A stretch of DNA of 64,000 nucleotides from an uncultured Bacteroidales bacterium. GTDB lineage: Bacteria > Bacteroidota > Bacteroidia > Bacteroidales > Bacteroidaceae. The stretch covers positions 1-64,000 of the forward strand of contig CADCLN010000001.1 in the NCBI GenBank assembly GCA_902802265.1, read 5' to 3'. The notes below the pieces were generated by a model, which saw only the letters and a program-made list of their open reading frames with translations, had not been told where the DNA came from and did no database searches. The translations under genes were made by a program, and so were the position numbers. Shown in pieces: positions 16,916-25,151 of this stretch (the first letter of the stretch is position 1; each line of letters begins with the position of its first letter).

Positions 16916-16976
16916 GAAGAATGAAGAATGAAGAATATGGTAAATAGTAAATGGTAAATGGTAAATGGTAAACAGC
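16914..16976. repeat. Micro-repeats (GAAGAAT and GGTAAAT units)
   Basis: Three tandem copies of TGAAGAA-type units are followed by about five copies of TGGTAAA-type 7-mers. Related tracts occur at 22418-22446, 39068-39103, 56478-56513 and 63430-63450, so it is a genome-wide habit rather than a locus-specific element. Confidence 0.75.
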
Positions 16977-16977
16977 C

Positions 16978-17877
16978 TTATTCCTGCAGTCCGTTCTTCT
17001 CAATGGTCCAGCCTTCACGCTTCGAAAGACCGCAGTCCTTGCCCACAAACATCTTGGCAGCCTCAGCGTCAGCCTTCAACTGCCAGTCGAGCCAAGCCTT
17101 GGCAACCACAGCAAACTCACCGCCATGGGGCTGTCCGTATGTTCCGCCGTGACCCACAGGCAGGTTGGCGGCAATGGCAGGCACATGATTAATGCGATGG
17201 AAATCGTCCATGCCGTTCTGGTAGGCAATATCCTCCTTGCCACCGAGGATATAAATGACAGGCGTATGGATTTCCTTCAGCTTTTCCTTCGGAGGCATCG
17301 GCATACCACCCACAGCCTGATTGGCATTCTGCTGATTGAACAGTCCGCTGTTGCAAATCATCAGAGCAGAAATGCGCGGGTCGGCACAGTTGAAGAGCGA
17401 CTGCAAACCGCCACACGACATACCTGCCACACAGAGGTTCTTCAGGTCAATCTTCTTGTAGTAAGGACTCTTCTTCGTCTTGTTCTGCTCATACACCCAG
17501 TCGATAGACTCTATCTGCTGTTCGCTTCTCGACATCGGTCCCCTGTACCACTCGTCCGTCATCGGGATATTACCCGTAGCCACGACCAGATAGCCATAGG
17601 AAGCAATCTCGTTCAGAAACTTCATGTGCTCAAACGGAGAATTAGAGCAAGCGCCGTTGCCCCATACCAGCACAGGCAGCGGATTTTTCTCGTCGAAGGC
17701 AGACAAATCCTGCGGACAGAAGACGGTGTGTTCGGCCAGTCCTTCCACTTCGGTCATCACGGCCTTGTAGGGTCCTGTGCCGCCCTCTTCCAGAATTCTC
17801 GACTGCGTCTGTGCCACACACACGCTTGCCTGCATAGCCCAGGCAAGCATCCAGACTGTAAATACTTTCGCATTCAT
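16978..17877 (-). CDS. Exported alpha/beta hydrolase (dienelactone hydrolase/esterase-like)
   Basis: 299 residues with a signal peptide (MNAKVFTVWMLAWAMQASVCVAQ). The core has LPVLVWGNGACSNS (oxyanion loop), the nucleophile serine in VAGMSCGGLQSLF, an aspartate region in VIYILGGKEDIAYQN, and the catalytic histidine in LPVGHGGTYG. It resembles secreted esterases that Bacteroidetes use on plant or host glycans, but I cannot name the substrate. A promoter lies upstream at 17928-17959, about 50 bp before the ATG. Confidence 0.78.
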   Translation of the reverse strand: MNAKVFTVWMLAWAMQASVCVAQTQSRILEEGGTGPYKAVMTEVEGLAEHTVFCPQDLSAFDEKNPLPVLVWGNGACSNSPFEHMKFLNEIASYGYLVVATGNIPMTDEWYRGPMSRSEQQIESIDWVYEQNKTKKSPYYKKIDLKNLCVAGMSCGGLQSLFNCADPRISALMICNSGLFNQQNANQAVGGMPMPPKEKLKEIHTPVIYILGGKEDIAYQNGMDDFHRINHVPAIAANLPVGHGGTYGQPHGGEFAVVAKAWLDWQLKADAEAAKMFVGKDCGLSKREGWTIEKNGLQE

Positions 17878-17927
17878 AAGTTTTAATACTTTAGTGATAG
17901 TTTGATTTGAATTTGTTCTTTAGGGCG

Positions 17928-17959
17928 CAAAATTACATATTTTTTTTCATTCATTCAAG
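17928..17959 (-). promoter_or_regulatory. Promoter for the alpha/beta hydrolase
   Basis: Read on the minus strand: CTTG (17956-17959), 20-bp spacer, TAATTTTG (17928-17935) followed by CG. Good -7 match, near-consensus -33. Confidence 0.65.
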
Positions 17960-18045
17960 AAAAAATGGAAAAACATTCTTGTTCCGCTGAAGCGCAGGCG
18001 GAGTGCCACATTTTTCCTCCTGTTTTACCGATTCTTTGGAAAAGC

Positions 18046-18130
18046 TTTACCAATGCAGTGGTAAATCATTACCAATGCAGTGGTAAAATTTTACCAATGC
18101 AGTGGTAAAACTTTACCAACGCAGTGGGAA
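18046..18130. repeat. Four tandem palindromic 20-mers, 22-bp period
   Basis: TTTACCAATGCAGTGGTAAA occurs at 18046-18065, 18068-18087 (first base A), 18090-18109 and, degenerate, 18112-18130. Each unit is itself an inverted repeat (TTTACCA/TGGTAAA) around a 6-nt centre. The array lies in the 360-bp spacer between the ends of the hydrolase promoter region and the small winged-helix gene. The rest of that spacer (17960-18045) shows nothing recognisable. Confidence 0.85.
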
Positions 18131-18170
18131 TAATCTTGTGAACGGCTTTGCGATATTATCGCAAAACAAA

Positions 18171-18204
18171 AAATCGCTTGACATTGTTGTGCCAAGCGAT
18201 TTTT
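18171..18204. terminator. Hairpin terminator of the winged-helix gene
   Basis: AAATCGCTTG (18171-18180) pairs with CAAGCGATTT (18193-18202), with A and T tracts on the two sides, so it can work in both directions. It is 34 bp beyond the stop of the minus-strand gene at 18238. A second small perfect palindrome, TTTGCGAT-ATT-ATCGCAAA, lies at about 18147-18165. Confidence 0.75.
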
Positions 18205-18237
18205 ATTGCAATATACTTGCAAAAGGAATCTTCTAAA

Positions 18238-18450
18238 TTACTTCAGAGAGTAAGCAAATGGATCTTTCTCGTCACCTGTTTCAGCGGCGGCAATCTTGTC
18301 CTCGCGGAGCAACCAACCCAGACCAAGAAGGAAATCCTTCTCTGTGAGCTTTGTTGTTTTCTTGATTTGCTTAAATGTGAGTGCTGTCTCAGCTTCTGAG
18401 AGCGTGTTCCAAAGGAGACCTGCAATGTTTCCTGCTTTTTCCTGTAACAT
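18238..18450 (-). CDS. Small winged helix-turn-helix protein (DUF2582-like)
   Basis: 70 residues. MLQEKAGNIAGLLWNTLSEAETALTFKQIKKTTKLTEKDFLLGLGWLLREDKI reads as a compact winged helix: helix 1, recognition helix around KLTEKDFLLGLGWL, and a wing with REDKIAAAETGD. This matches the small Bacteroidetes DUF2582 proteins, whose role is unknown. It has its own consensus promoter and a clear terminator, so it is a monocistronic, probably well expressed gene. Confidence 0.82.
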   Translation of the reverse strand: MLQEKAGNIAGLLWNTLSEAETALTFKQIKKTTKLTEKDFLLGLGWLLREDKIAAAETGDEKDPFAYSLK

Positions 18451-18506
18451 AATCTAATACCTTTTTTAAAAGTTAAACTTATAAATTGTTTTCTTTAAAT
18501 TCGCGG

Positions 18507-18538
18507 CAAAGGTAAAGACTATTTATGAAAGCAACAAA
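18507..18538 (-). promoter_or_regulatory. Consensus promoter of the winged-helix gene
   Basis: Minus strand: TTTG (18535-18538), 20 bp, TACCTTTG (18507-18514) followed by CCGCG. This is one of the best matches to the Bacteroidetes consensus in the window. The leader to the ATG is ~50 nt. Confidence 0.8.
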
Positions 18539-18693
18539 TTTTTTTGGGAAAAAATTGTGTTCGCACACAAATAAAATACAAAAAGGTTCTATTTTTGTTC
18601 ATTTCAACCGTTTCAAATACAATTTTTCAACCGTTTTCAATAAAATAGGAACATTCCACCAACGACTTTTACCTTTCGGCGAATCATCCCAAA

Positions 18694-18711
18694 TTCCTAA
18701 ATTCCTTAGAA
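18694..18711. repeat. Copy of dispersed element TTCCTAAATTCCTTAGAA
   Basis: An exact 18-bp copy of the arm found at 2215-2232 and 36824-36841. It lies in the 352-bp spacer 18451-18802, which otherwise holds the two divergent promoters (18507-18538 minus, 18738-18769 plus) and AT-rich sequence without recognised genes. Confidence 0.7.
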
Positions 18712-18737
18712 TACAAAACAAAAAAACAGCCCAGAAT

Positions 18738-18769
18738 GTTGAATAAAAGCAGATTTTTTGCTACATTTG
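18738..18769 (+). promoter_or_regulatory. Promoter of the GH105 gene
   Basis: GTTG (18738-18741), 20 bp, TACATTTG (18762-18769) followed by CCGCG, 33 bp before the ATG at 18803. The -7 box is good and the -33 weak. Confidence 0.65.
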
Positions 18770-18802
18770 CCGCGAATTAGCATTTTTACACCTTATTATA
18801 AT

Positions 18803-20098
18803 ATGATAAAGCCCTTATTCCTTATCGCACTAACTTGTCATTTCTCTACAAGTTGGGCACAGCAGGTGCAGAACGATGCGACGGCTCCGCTCCACCTGAT
18901 GAAGCCACAATACAAAACACCCTACGGCGTGCCACGTGCCGAAGACGTGAAAGCCACCATGGACCGTGTGAAGAACTATCTGGAAGCCACCACCTTTGCC
19001 GAACTGGACGAAACAGGCAAAGCCCTGAAGCGGGGTGACTATCGGCTGACAAGCTACGAATGGGGTGTGACCTATTCCGCCATGCTCCGTGCCGGCGAAC
19101 TGACCGGCGACGCGTCCTACACGAAGTACGCCGCCGACCGTATGCTGTTCCTGGCCCGACAAGCCCCGAAGTTCAAGGCATGGCTGGAAAAGGGAGAGAA
19201 GATTGACCCGCTGATGCAGCAAGTGGTCTGTCCGGCAGCATTGGACGACGCCGGAGCCATCTGCTGTGCCATGATAAAACTGAAGCAACCCGCCCTGTCC
19301 GAACAGATAGAACGCTACTACGACTATATCGCCAACAAGCAATATCGCTACAAAGACGGTCAGTTTGCACGTATGCGCCCCGTAGCCAACACCGTGTGGC
19401 TGGACGATATGTTCATGGGCATTCCTGCACTGGCTCTGCACGGCAACATGGACGAAGCCCTGCGCCAGTTCAACCTGTTCCACGAAAAGATGTGGGTGCA
19501 CGAAAAGCGACTGTATCGCCACGGTTGGGTAGAATCCCAACAGGACAGTTACCGCCCCTCCTTCTTCTGGGGGCGTGCCAACGGATGGGCTTTGCTCACG
19601 GCGTGCGAATTGCTGGACATCGACCAGAACCCCACCATCATGCGTGCATTCAAAGAACATCTCAGCGGACTGCTACCCCTGCAGGATTTCGACGGAGCAT
19701 GGCACCAGTTGCTCGACAACAACCAGACATACCTGGAAACATCCTGCACGGCTATCTACTGCTACTGTTTGGCTCATGCCATCAACAAGGGCTGGATTGA
19801 ACCCGAACCCTACATCGGTCAGACATTGTTGGCATGGAACTACGTGAACGACCACGTCAACGGCAAAGGCCAGGTAGAAGGCACCTGTGTGGGTACAGGA
19901 CTGGCTTTCGACCCCGCATTCTATGCCTACCGTCCGGTAAACAATTTTGCCGCACACGGCTATGGTCCCGTCATTTGGGCTGGCGCAGAGATTTACAAAC
20001 TGGTCAGCACGCTGTGCCTGAAGCTCAACGACTCGGCTATCCATTACTACCCTGTTGACCCCGCCACGGACGAACCGATATTCTACATAGAACAGTAG
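18803..20098 (+). CDS. Glycoside hydrolase family 105 (unsaturated rhamnogalacturonyl hydrolase)
   Basis: 431 residues from ATG 18803 with a signal peptide (MIKPLFLIALTCHFSTSWAQ). The longer frame from 18758 starts upstream of the -7 box and is rejected. GH105/GH88 alpha-barrel motifs: the general acid in NTVWLDDMFMGIPAL (D201 or D202), SFFWGRANGWALLTACEL (~254-270), and the substrate pocket LETSCTAIYCYCLAHAI. These enzymes remove the terminal unsaturated uronic acid left by pectin lyases, so it complements the PL26-like gene at 5382. It is followed after 13 bp by a helicase gene. Confidence 0.9.
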   Translation: MIKPLFLIALTCHFSTSWAQQVQNDATAPLHLMKPQYKTPYGVPRAEDVKATMDRVKNYLEATTFAELDETGKALKRGDYRLTSYEWGVTYSAMLRAGELTGDASYTKYAADRMLFLARQAPKFKAWLEKGEKIDPLMQQVVCPAALDDAGAICCAMIKLKQPALSEQIERYYDYIANKQYRYKDGQFARMRPVANTVWLDDMFMGIPALALHGNMDEALRQFNLFHEKMWVHEKRLYRHGWVESQQDSYRPSFFWGRANGWALLTACELLDIDQNPTIMRAFKEHLSGLLPLQDFDGAWHQLLDNNQTYLETSCTAIYCYCLAHAINKGWIEPEPYIGQTLLAWNYVNDHVNGKGQVEGTCVGTGLAFDPAFYAYRPVNNFAAHGYGPVIWAGAEIYKLVSTLCLKLNDSAIHYYPVDPATDEPIFYIEQ

Positions 20099-20111
20099 TA
20101 AATAGTAGATA

Positions 20112-22310
20112 ATGCACAACAACGACATGAATCTGGCGTGGCAGTTTGTCGCCGACACCAACGTTTCCGTCTTCCTGACGGGCAAGGCAGGCACAGGCAA
20201 GACAACCTTCCTGCGCAAACTGAAGGAACTGACACCCAAACGACTGGTGGTGCTGGCTCCGACGGGTGTGGCTGCCATCAACGCCGAGGGACAAACCATC
20301 CACTCCTTCTTCCAACTGCCCTTCGGTCCCTGCATCCCTGGTCAGAACAAGGAACGGTCGCGTATGTTCAGCATGAGCAAGCAGAAGAAAGCACTCATCC
20401 GTTCACTCGACCTCGTGGTCATCGACGAAATATCAATGGTGCGCTGCGACCTGCTCGATGCCATCGACACAGAACTGCGCAAATACCGCGACCGTTCAAA
20501 ACCCTTCGGCGGCGTTCAGCTGCTGCTCATCGGCGACCTGCAGCAACTGGCTCCCGTGGCAAAAGACAACGAGTGGGCGTTGCTCAGTCCCTACTACGAC
20601 ACCCCCTACTTCTTTGGCAGCAAGGCTCTGCAGCAGATTCAGTACGTCACCGTTGAACTGAAATACATCTACCGTCAGCAGGACGCCACCTTCATCCATC
20701 TGCTGGGACGCATCCGCGAAAACAACATCGACACAGCCACACTGCAGCAGCTCAACGCCCGATATATTCCCAACTTCGTGCCCGACAAGACAGAAGAGTG
20801 GATTCGCCTCACCACCCACAACCACTTGGCACAAGAGTACAACAACCAGAAACTGCGCGCCCTGCCAGGAACAACCAGAACGTTCAAGGCAGAAATCCAC
20901 AAGAACTTTCCCGAAACATCCTACCCCGCCGACAACATCCTGGAGTTGAAGGCAGGTGCACAGGTGATGTTCATCAAGAACGATCCTTCGGGAGATCACG
21001 AATACTACAACGGTAAAATCGGCATCGTGGAGGACTTCGACGAAAGCAACATTCTGGTACGCTGCAAGGGAGACGGCTATGCCATCAAAGTGCCGCAGGT
21101 GACATGGGAAAACACCAAATACACCATCAACCCAGAGACCAAAGACGTAGAGGAAACCGTCGATGGCACCTTCACGCAATACCCGCTGCGACTGGCTTGG
21201 GCCATCACCGTACACAAGAGCCAGGGCCTAACGTTTGACCACGCCATCGTGGACATCAGCTACTCCTTTGCCCACGGACAAGTGTATGTAGCCCTGAGCC
21301 GCTGCCGCACACTCGAAGGCATGGTGCTGGCACGCCCCCTGGAACTGAAAGCCGTCATCACCGACCCCAGCGTGAATGCCTACATCGACAAAGAACTGAA
21401 GCAGGCAGAAACCTCTGCCACCAAACTGCCACAACTGCGCCACGACTACTTCGTCACACTACTCAACGAAATGTTCCGTTTCGACAGCCTGCTGTGGGAC
21501 TTCCGCCACCTCACCCGTGTCGTTGACGAACACCTCTACGGCAGTTACCCTGCCCTGCTCCAGCAAATGAAGGAAGCCTTGCCGCGCATTGAAAACGAAT
21601 TGATTGGCGTAGCTGCAAAGTTCCAGACACAATACCTCCACATCATTGCCCACTCGCCCAACCCCTTCCACGACGACCAGCTGCAAACACGCATCAAGGC
21701 TGCCGCCCAATATTTCAGCGACAAGATAGCAGAGATTTTCGAAGACATCCTCAGCGAGAAAAACATCAACATCGGCAACAAGACCATCAGCACCCAGTAC
21801 AACAACGCCCTCGACACCTTCTTGCAGACCTACAAGGTGAAGTCGGGCGTGATGACACGTGCCATCGACGGCGGATTCAACGTGAAGTCCTATCTGAACA
21901 ACAAAGCCGTCGCCCTGCTCGACGACTTGAAGCCCGCAAAGAAACAAAAGAAGGAGAAAACCACAGATTCTCAAAAAACCACCATCGCAGAACCACAGAA
22001 ACCCAAACGGCAGAAAGGCGACTCGCAGCGGCAGACCTTCCAGATGTTCAACGAGGGGAAAACCATCAAGGAAATTGCCGAAGACCGCAAGATATCGCCC
22101 GCAACCGTAGAAACCCACATCGCCAGCTTCATCGCCACGGGCGAACTGGACGTGGACCGCGTAGTCAGCAGCCAGCACCAGAGATTCATCCGAGGAGTCA
22201 TCCATTCGTTTGACAAAAGCTATACACTGAGCGACATCAAAGCCTTGCTACCCAATACATACACTTACTTTGAAATCAAAGCCGTCTTAGCCGACATGAA
22301 CAGGAAATAA
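20112..22310 (+). CDS. PIF1-like helicase with C-terminal helix-turn-helix domain
   Basis: 732 residues. Walker A is GKAGTGKT (24-31). Also visible are VLAPTGVAAINAEGQTIHSFF, Walker B with VVIDEISMVRCDLLDAID, GDLQQLAPV, and the UvrD_C_2-type motif LAWAITVHKSQGLTFDHAIVD followed by YVALSRCRTLEGM. After an ~200-residue helical region and a lysine-rich stretch (PAKKQKKEK), the tail RQTFQMFNEGKTIKEIAEDRKISPATVETHI is a helix-turn-helix (HTH_40-like) domain. It is an SF1B DNA helicase probably acting in replication or repair. The gene order after GH105 suggests read-through, but no functional link. Confidence 0.9.
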   Translation: MHNNDMNLAWQFVADTNVSVFLTGKAGTGKTTFLRKLKELTPKRLVVLAPTGVAAINAEGQTIHSFFQLPFGPCIPGQNKERSRMFSMSKQKKALIRSLDLVVIDEISMVRCDLLDAIDTELRKYRDRSKPFGGVQLLLIGDLQQLAPVAKDNEWALLSPYYDTPYFFGSKALQQIQYVTVELKYIYRQQDATFIHLLGRIRENNIDTATLQQLNARYIPNFVPDKTEEWIRLTTHNHLAQEYNNQKLRALPGTTRTFKAEIHKNFPETSYPADNILELKAGAQVMFIKNDPSGDHEYYNGKIGIVEDFDESNILVRCKGDGYAIKVPQVTWENTKYTINPETKDVEETVDGTFTQYPLRLAWAITVHKSQGLTFDHAIVDISYSFAHGQVYVALSRCRTLEGMVLARPLELKAVITDPSVNAYIDKELKQAETSATKLPQLRHDYFVTLLNEMFRFDSLLWDFRHLTRVVDEHLYGSYPALLQQMKEALPRIENELIGVAAKFQTQYLHIIAHSPNPFHDDQLQTRIKAAAQYFSDKIAEIFEDILSEKNINIGNKTISTQYNNALDTFLQTYKVKSGVMTRAIDGGFNVKSYLNNKAVALLDDLKPAKKQKKEKTTDSQKTTIAEPQKPKRQKGDSQRQTFQMFNEGKTIKEIAEDRKISPATVETHIASFIATGELDVDRVVSSQHQRFIRGVIHSFDKSYTLSDIKALLPNTYTYFEIKAVLADMNRK

Positions 22311-22321
22311 AAGGTAATGAT

Positions 22322-22364
22322 AACTCCGAAAGGTTGTTTGCAAACATTTTTTCGGAGTTTCTTT
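22322..22364 (+). terminator. Rho-independent-like terminator after the helicase
   Basis: AACTCCGAA (22322-22330) pairs with TTCGGAGTT (22351-22359), followed by TCTTTT. It lies 11 bp after the stop. Confidence 0.75.
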
Positions 22365-22417
22365 TCGAGGCAAATTGTCTATCATTACCTAAAAATACAA
22401 GAGGATTTTCAAAAAAA

Positions 22418-22460
22418 CGGGAAACGGGAAACGGGAAACAGTAAATATTTCGTATCTTTG
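22418..22460 (+). promoter_or_regulatory. preA promoter with GGGAAAC micro-repeat in the spacer region
   Basis: TATCTTTG (22453-22460) followed by CGG is a good -7 box 52 bp before preA. The expected -33 position falls inside three tandem GGGAAAC units (about 22418-22438), so no TTTG is present there. The repeat may have replaced the original -33 element. Confidence 0.55.
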
Positions 22461-22512
22461 CGGCCGTAATGCATTATTTTTTCTTTATGTTTTACTTTAA
22501 ACCTATGACACG

Positions 22513-23988
22513 ATGAACAAATACACGACACTTTTTGCACAGGAAGAGGCAACACGCTGTTTGCTCTGCCTGGATGCTCCTTGTAGCAAGGCTTGCGGCT
22601 GCGGAGACCCAGCACGCGCCATCAGAGCCATCCGTTTTGACAACGCAAAGAATGCCTATCTGTGGCTAAAGGACTGCACCGATACGGACCTGGAACGTGC
22701 CGAAGGGGCTTGCATCCATTATGACCGCCCCATCCGTCTGCGCGAACTGGCTCATGCGGTTGTGGGTGAAACGGCAGATCAGCAAGACGGGAAAACGGCG
22801 GATTTGCCATCCCTTGCGATTGATTTCTGCGGTATTCGCTGCGAAAACCCGTTCTTCCTGGCTTCGTCTGCCGTCTGCACCAATTACGAGATGGTGGCAC
22901 GGGCTTTCGACATGGGTTGGGCTGGCGTCTTCTATAAGACGATCTGTCTGAAGGAAATCAAGGAGGTGTCGCCCCGTTTCGATGCCATCGGCAAGCCTTT
23001 TATAGGTTTCCGCAATATGGAACAGCTGTCGGAGAATCCTGTAGATATGGATTTCGACATCCTGAAACGCCTGAAACAGAATTATCCCAACAAGGTGGTC
23101 ATTGCCTCTATCATGGGACAGACTGAGAAGGAGTGGATAAAGTTGGCTAAAAAAGCGGAGGCGGCAGGATGTGACGCCATAGAACTGAATTTCTCTTGTC
23201 CGCAAATGCGCCTCGCAGGTATGGGTAGTGATGTGGGACAAAATTCCGAATTAGTCATGACGTACACCACCTACGTGAAACGGAATGTCAGCATCCCCGT
23301 CATTCCGAAGATGACACCCAACATTACCCAAATCTATAAGCCTGCCATGGGAGCTTTCTTCGCCGGAGCAGACGCTATCTCGGCCATCAATACAATCAAG
23401 AGCATCACCATCAATCATGAAGTCGAAGTCAGCAACAAGCTGGCTGTTTCCGGCTACAGCGGACGCGCCATAAAACCCATTGCCCTGCGCTACATTCTCG
23501 AAATGGCGCAGAACACGTTCATCAAGAATATCCAGTTCAGTGGTGTCGGCGGCATCGAGACGTGGCACGACGCGCTGGATTTCATTCAGCTGGGCTGCCG
23601 CAATGTGCAGGTATGCACCGCCGTCATGCAGTATGGCTATCGCATCATTGATGACCTCATACTCGGTCTGCAGACTTACATGAAGGAACGAGGCATCAGT
23701 GAGGTTGCCAAACTCGTGGGCGAGCGGTTGCCACAATGTGTCACGCCCCACAACCTGGACCGCGACACCATTGTCTATCCGAAGATTGACCGTGAACGCT
23801 GCATGGGTTGTGGCCGCTGCTACCTTTCTTGCAGGGATGCTGGTCATCAGGCTATCACTTTCGACACGGAATCCCGCCAACCTCGAATCGTAGGCACAAA
23901 GTGCGTTGGTTGCCACCTCTGCCGACTGGTGTGCCCCACGGGTGCCATCGGCATAACAAAACGAATCAATAAGAAAAAACAAGTTTAA
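22513..23988 (+). CDS. preA: Dihydropyrimidine dehydrogenase-type protein, PreA with extra N-terminal Fe-S segment
   Basis: 491 residues. The N-terminal ~90 residues contain RCLLCLDAPCSKACGCGDPARAIRAI (C16, C19, C24, C28, C30), a cysteine pattern normally found in the partner PreT/GltD-like subunit. Next comes a dihydroorotate-dehydrogenase-like TIM barrel (IDFCGIRCENPFFLASSAVCTNYEM ... ELNFSCPQMRLAGMGSDVGQ ... GVGGIETWHDALDFIQLGCRNVQV). Two [4Fe-4S] motifs, CMGCGRCYLSC and CVGCHLCRLVCPTGA, end the protein. The canonical role is reduction of uracil and thymine with NAD(P)H; no PreT gene is next to it here. It precedes the efflux operon by 29 bp, possibly by read-through. Confidence 0.88.
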   Translation: MNKYTTLFAQEEATRCLLCLDAPCSKACGCGDPARAIRAIRFDNAKNAYLWLKDCTDTDLERAEGACIHYDRPIRLRELAHAVVGETADQQDGKTADLPSLAIDFCGIRCENPFFLASSAVCTNYEMVARAFDMGWAGVFYKTICLKEIKEVSPRFDAIGKPFIGFRNMEQLSENPVDMDFDILKRLKQNYPNKVVIASIMGQTEKEWIKLAKKAEAAGCDAIELNFSCPQMRLAGMGSDVGQNSELVMTYTTYVKRNVSIPVIPKMTPNITQIYKPAMGAFFAGADAISAINTIKSITINHEVEVSNKLAVSGYSGRAIKPIALRYILEMAQNTFIKNIQFSGVGGIETWHDALDFIQLGCRNVQVCTAVMQYGYRIIDDLILGLQTYMKERGISEVAKLVGERLPQCVTPHNLDRDTIVYPKIDRERCMGCGRCYLSCRDAGHQAITFDTESRQPRIVGTKCVGCHLCRLVCPTGAIGITKRINKKKQV

Positions 23989-24017
23989 TATCATTATAAC
24001 ATAACAATTATCTCACA

Positions 24018-25148
24018 ATGAACAAAAACAATTTTTGGAAATGGGCTTGTTTGTTCCTGCCAGCCATCGGATTGACTGCGTGCGACATAGACATGCCCAA
24101 GGAAGAGCAGACATCGTATGAAACGATGACAGTGAAGAAAACAGACATCACGGTCCCCGTGAAGTTTAGTGCCAAGATGAAGGGCCAGACCGACGTGACC
24201 GTCACGCCACAGGTGAGCGGACAGCTGATGCAAATCTGTGTGTCCGAGGGCCAGCACGTGATGAAGGGGCAAGTTCTCTTTGAAATAGACTCGCGCAATG
24301 CACGGTTGGAGTTGGAGGCTGCACAGGCAAACCTGCAGGCAGCACAGGCCCAAGAGAGCAGCGCAAAGCTGGAGTATGAATCGAACAAGAATCTGTATGA
24401 GAAGAAGATTGTGAGCCGCTATATGCTTGACAATTCCGAAAACTCGTACAAGCAAGCAAGAGCATCTGTGGCACAAGCTAACGCAGCGATGAACAGGGCA
24501 AAGGTGAACCTCGGTTTCTGTACGATTACAGCTTCGGTATCGGGCATGATTGGCGAAATTCCAGTGCGAACAGGTGACCAAGTGTCTCCGGCTACGCATC
24601 TTACCATCTTGAGTGGTAACACGACGATGGATGCAGAGTTCTCGGTAACAGAGTCGCTCATTGAGGCATCTGTTTCGTCTGGTCTGACCAAGGAAGACAG
24701 AAGGAAAGTGATGAATGAATTGCCCGACGTAACGTTTATCATGAAGAACGGCACAGAGTATCCGCACAAGGGACGCATCACCAGTCTGACGGGCGTGGTG
24801 GATGCATCCACAGGTTCGCTGGGTGCAAAGGCTTCGTTCCCCAACCCCGACGGCCACCTGTTCTCAGGCATCCAGGGCACAGTGGTGTTGCCTATGGAAG
24901 AGAAGGACGTGATTGTGATTCCGGAAGCCGCCGTGGTGAAGATGCAAGACAGGCAGCTGGTCTATAAGGTGCAGCCCGACAGCACGGCAACGGCCATTAC
25001 GGTGACAACGAACACCATCGGCAACGGCAAGGATGTCGTCGTGACCAGCGGACTGAATGTAGGTGACAAGATTGTGACTGTGGGAGCAAATAACGTGCAG
25101 GATGGCCAGAAGGTACTTTTCCCCGCACAAAACAAGAAGAAAAAGTAA
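24018..25148 (+). CDS. RND efflux periplasmic adaptor (membrane fusion) lipoprotein
   Basis: 376 residues. A lipobox ends in LTAC (C22), so it is anchored to the inner membrane by a lipid. VTVTPQVSGQLMQICVSEGQHVMKGQVLFEID is the biotinyl-lipoyl half-motif; the long helical hairpin (LELEAAQANLQAAQAQESSAKLEYE) and the second lipoyl half (VNLGFCTITASVSGMIGEIPVRTGDQV) follow. It links the permease and outer-membrane channel encoded immediately downstream (3-bp gaps). There is no local regulator gene. The basic tail KKKK is unremarkable. Confidence 0.93.
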   Translation: MNKNNFWKWACLFLPAIGLTACDIDMPKEEQTSYETMTVKKTDITVPVKFSAKMKGQTDVTVTPQVSGQLMQICVSEGQHVMKGQVLFEIDSRNARLELEAAQANLQAAQAQESSAKLEYESNKNLYEKKIVSRYMLDNSENSYKQARASVAQANAAMNRAKVNLGFCTITASVSGMIGEIPVRTGDQVSPATHLTILSGNTTMDAEFSVTESLIEASVSSGLTKEDRRKVMNELPDVTFIMKNGTEYPHKGRITSLTGVVDASTGSLGAKASFPNPDGHLFSGIQGTVVLPMEEKDVIVIPEAAVVKMQDRQLVYKVQPDSTATAITVTTNTIGNGKDVVVTSGLNVGDKIVTVGANNVQDGQKVLFPAQNKKKK

Positions 25149-25151
25149 GTC

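Noticed and set aside
18046..18130. CRISPR-like regular repeat array
   Set aside because: The units are palindromic with 2-bp gaps, so there are no spacers, and no cas genes are near.
18525..18746. 73-codon plus-strand ORF upstream of GH105
   Set aside because: It runs through a promoter on the other strand and a dispersed repeat, and is lysine/asparagine-rich from AT-rich sequence only.
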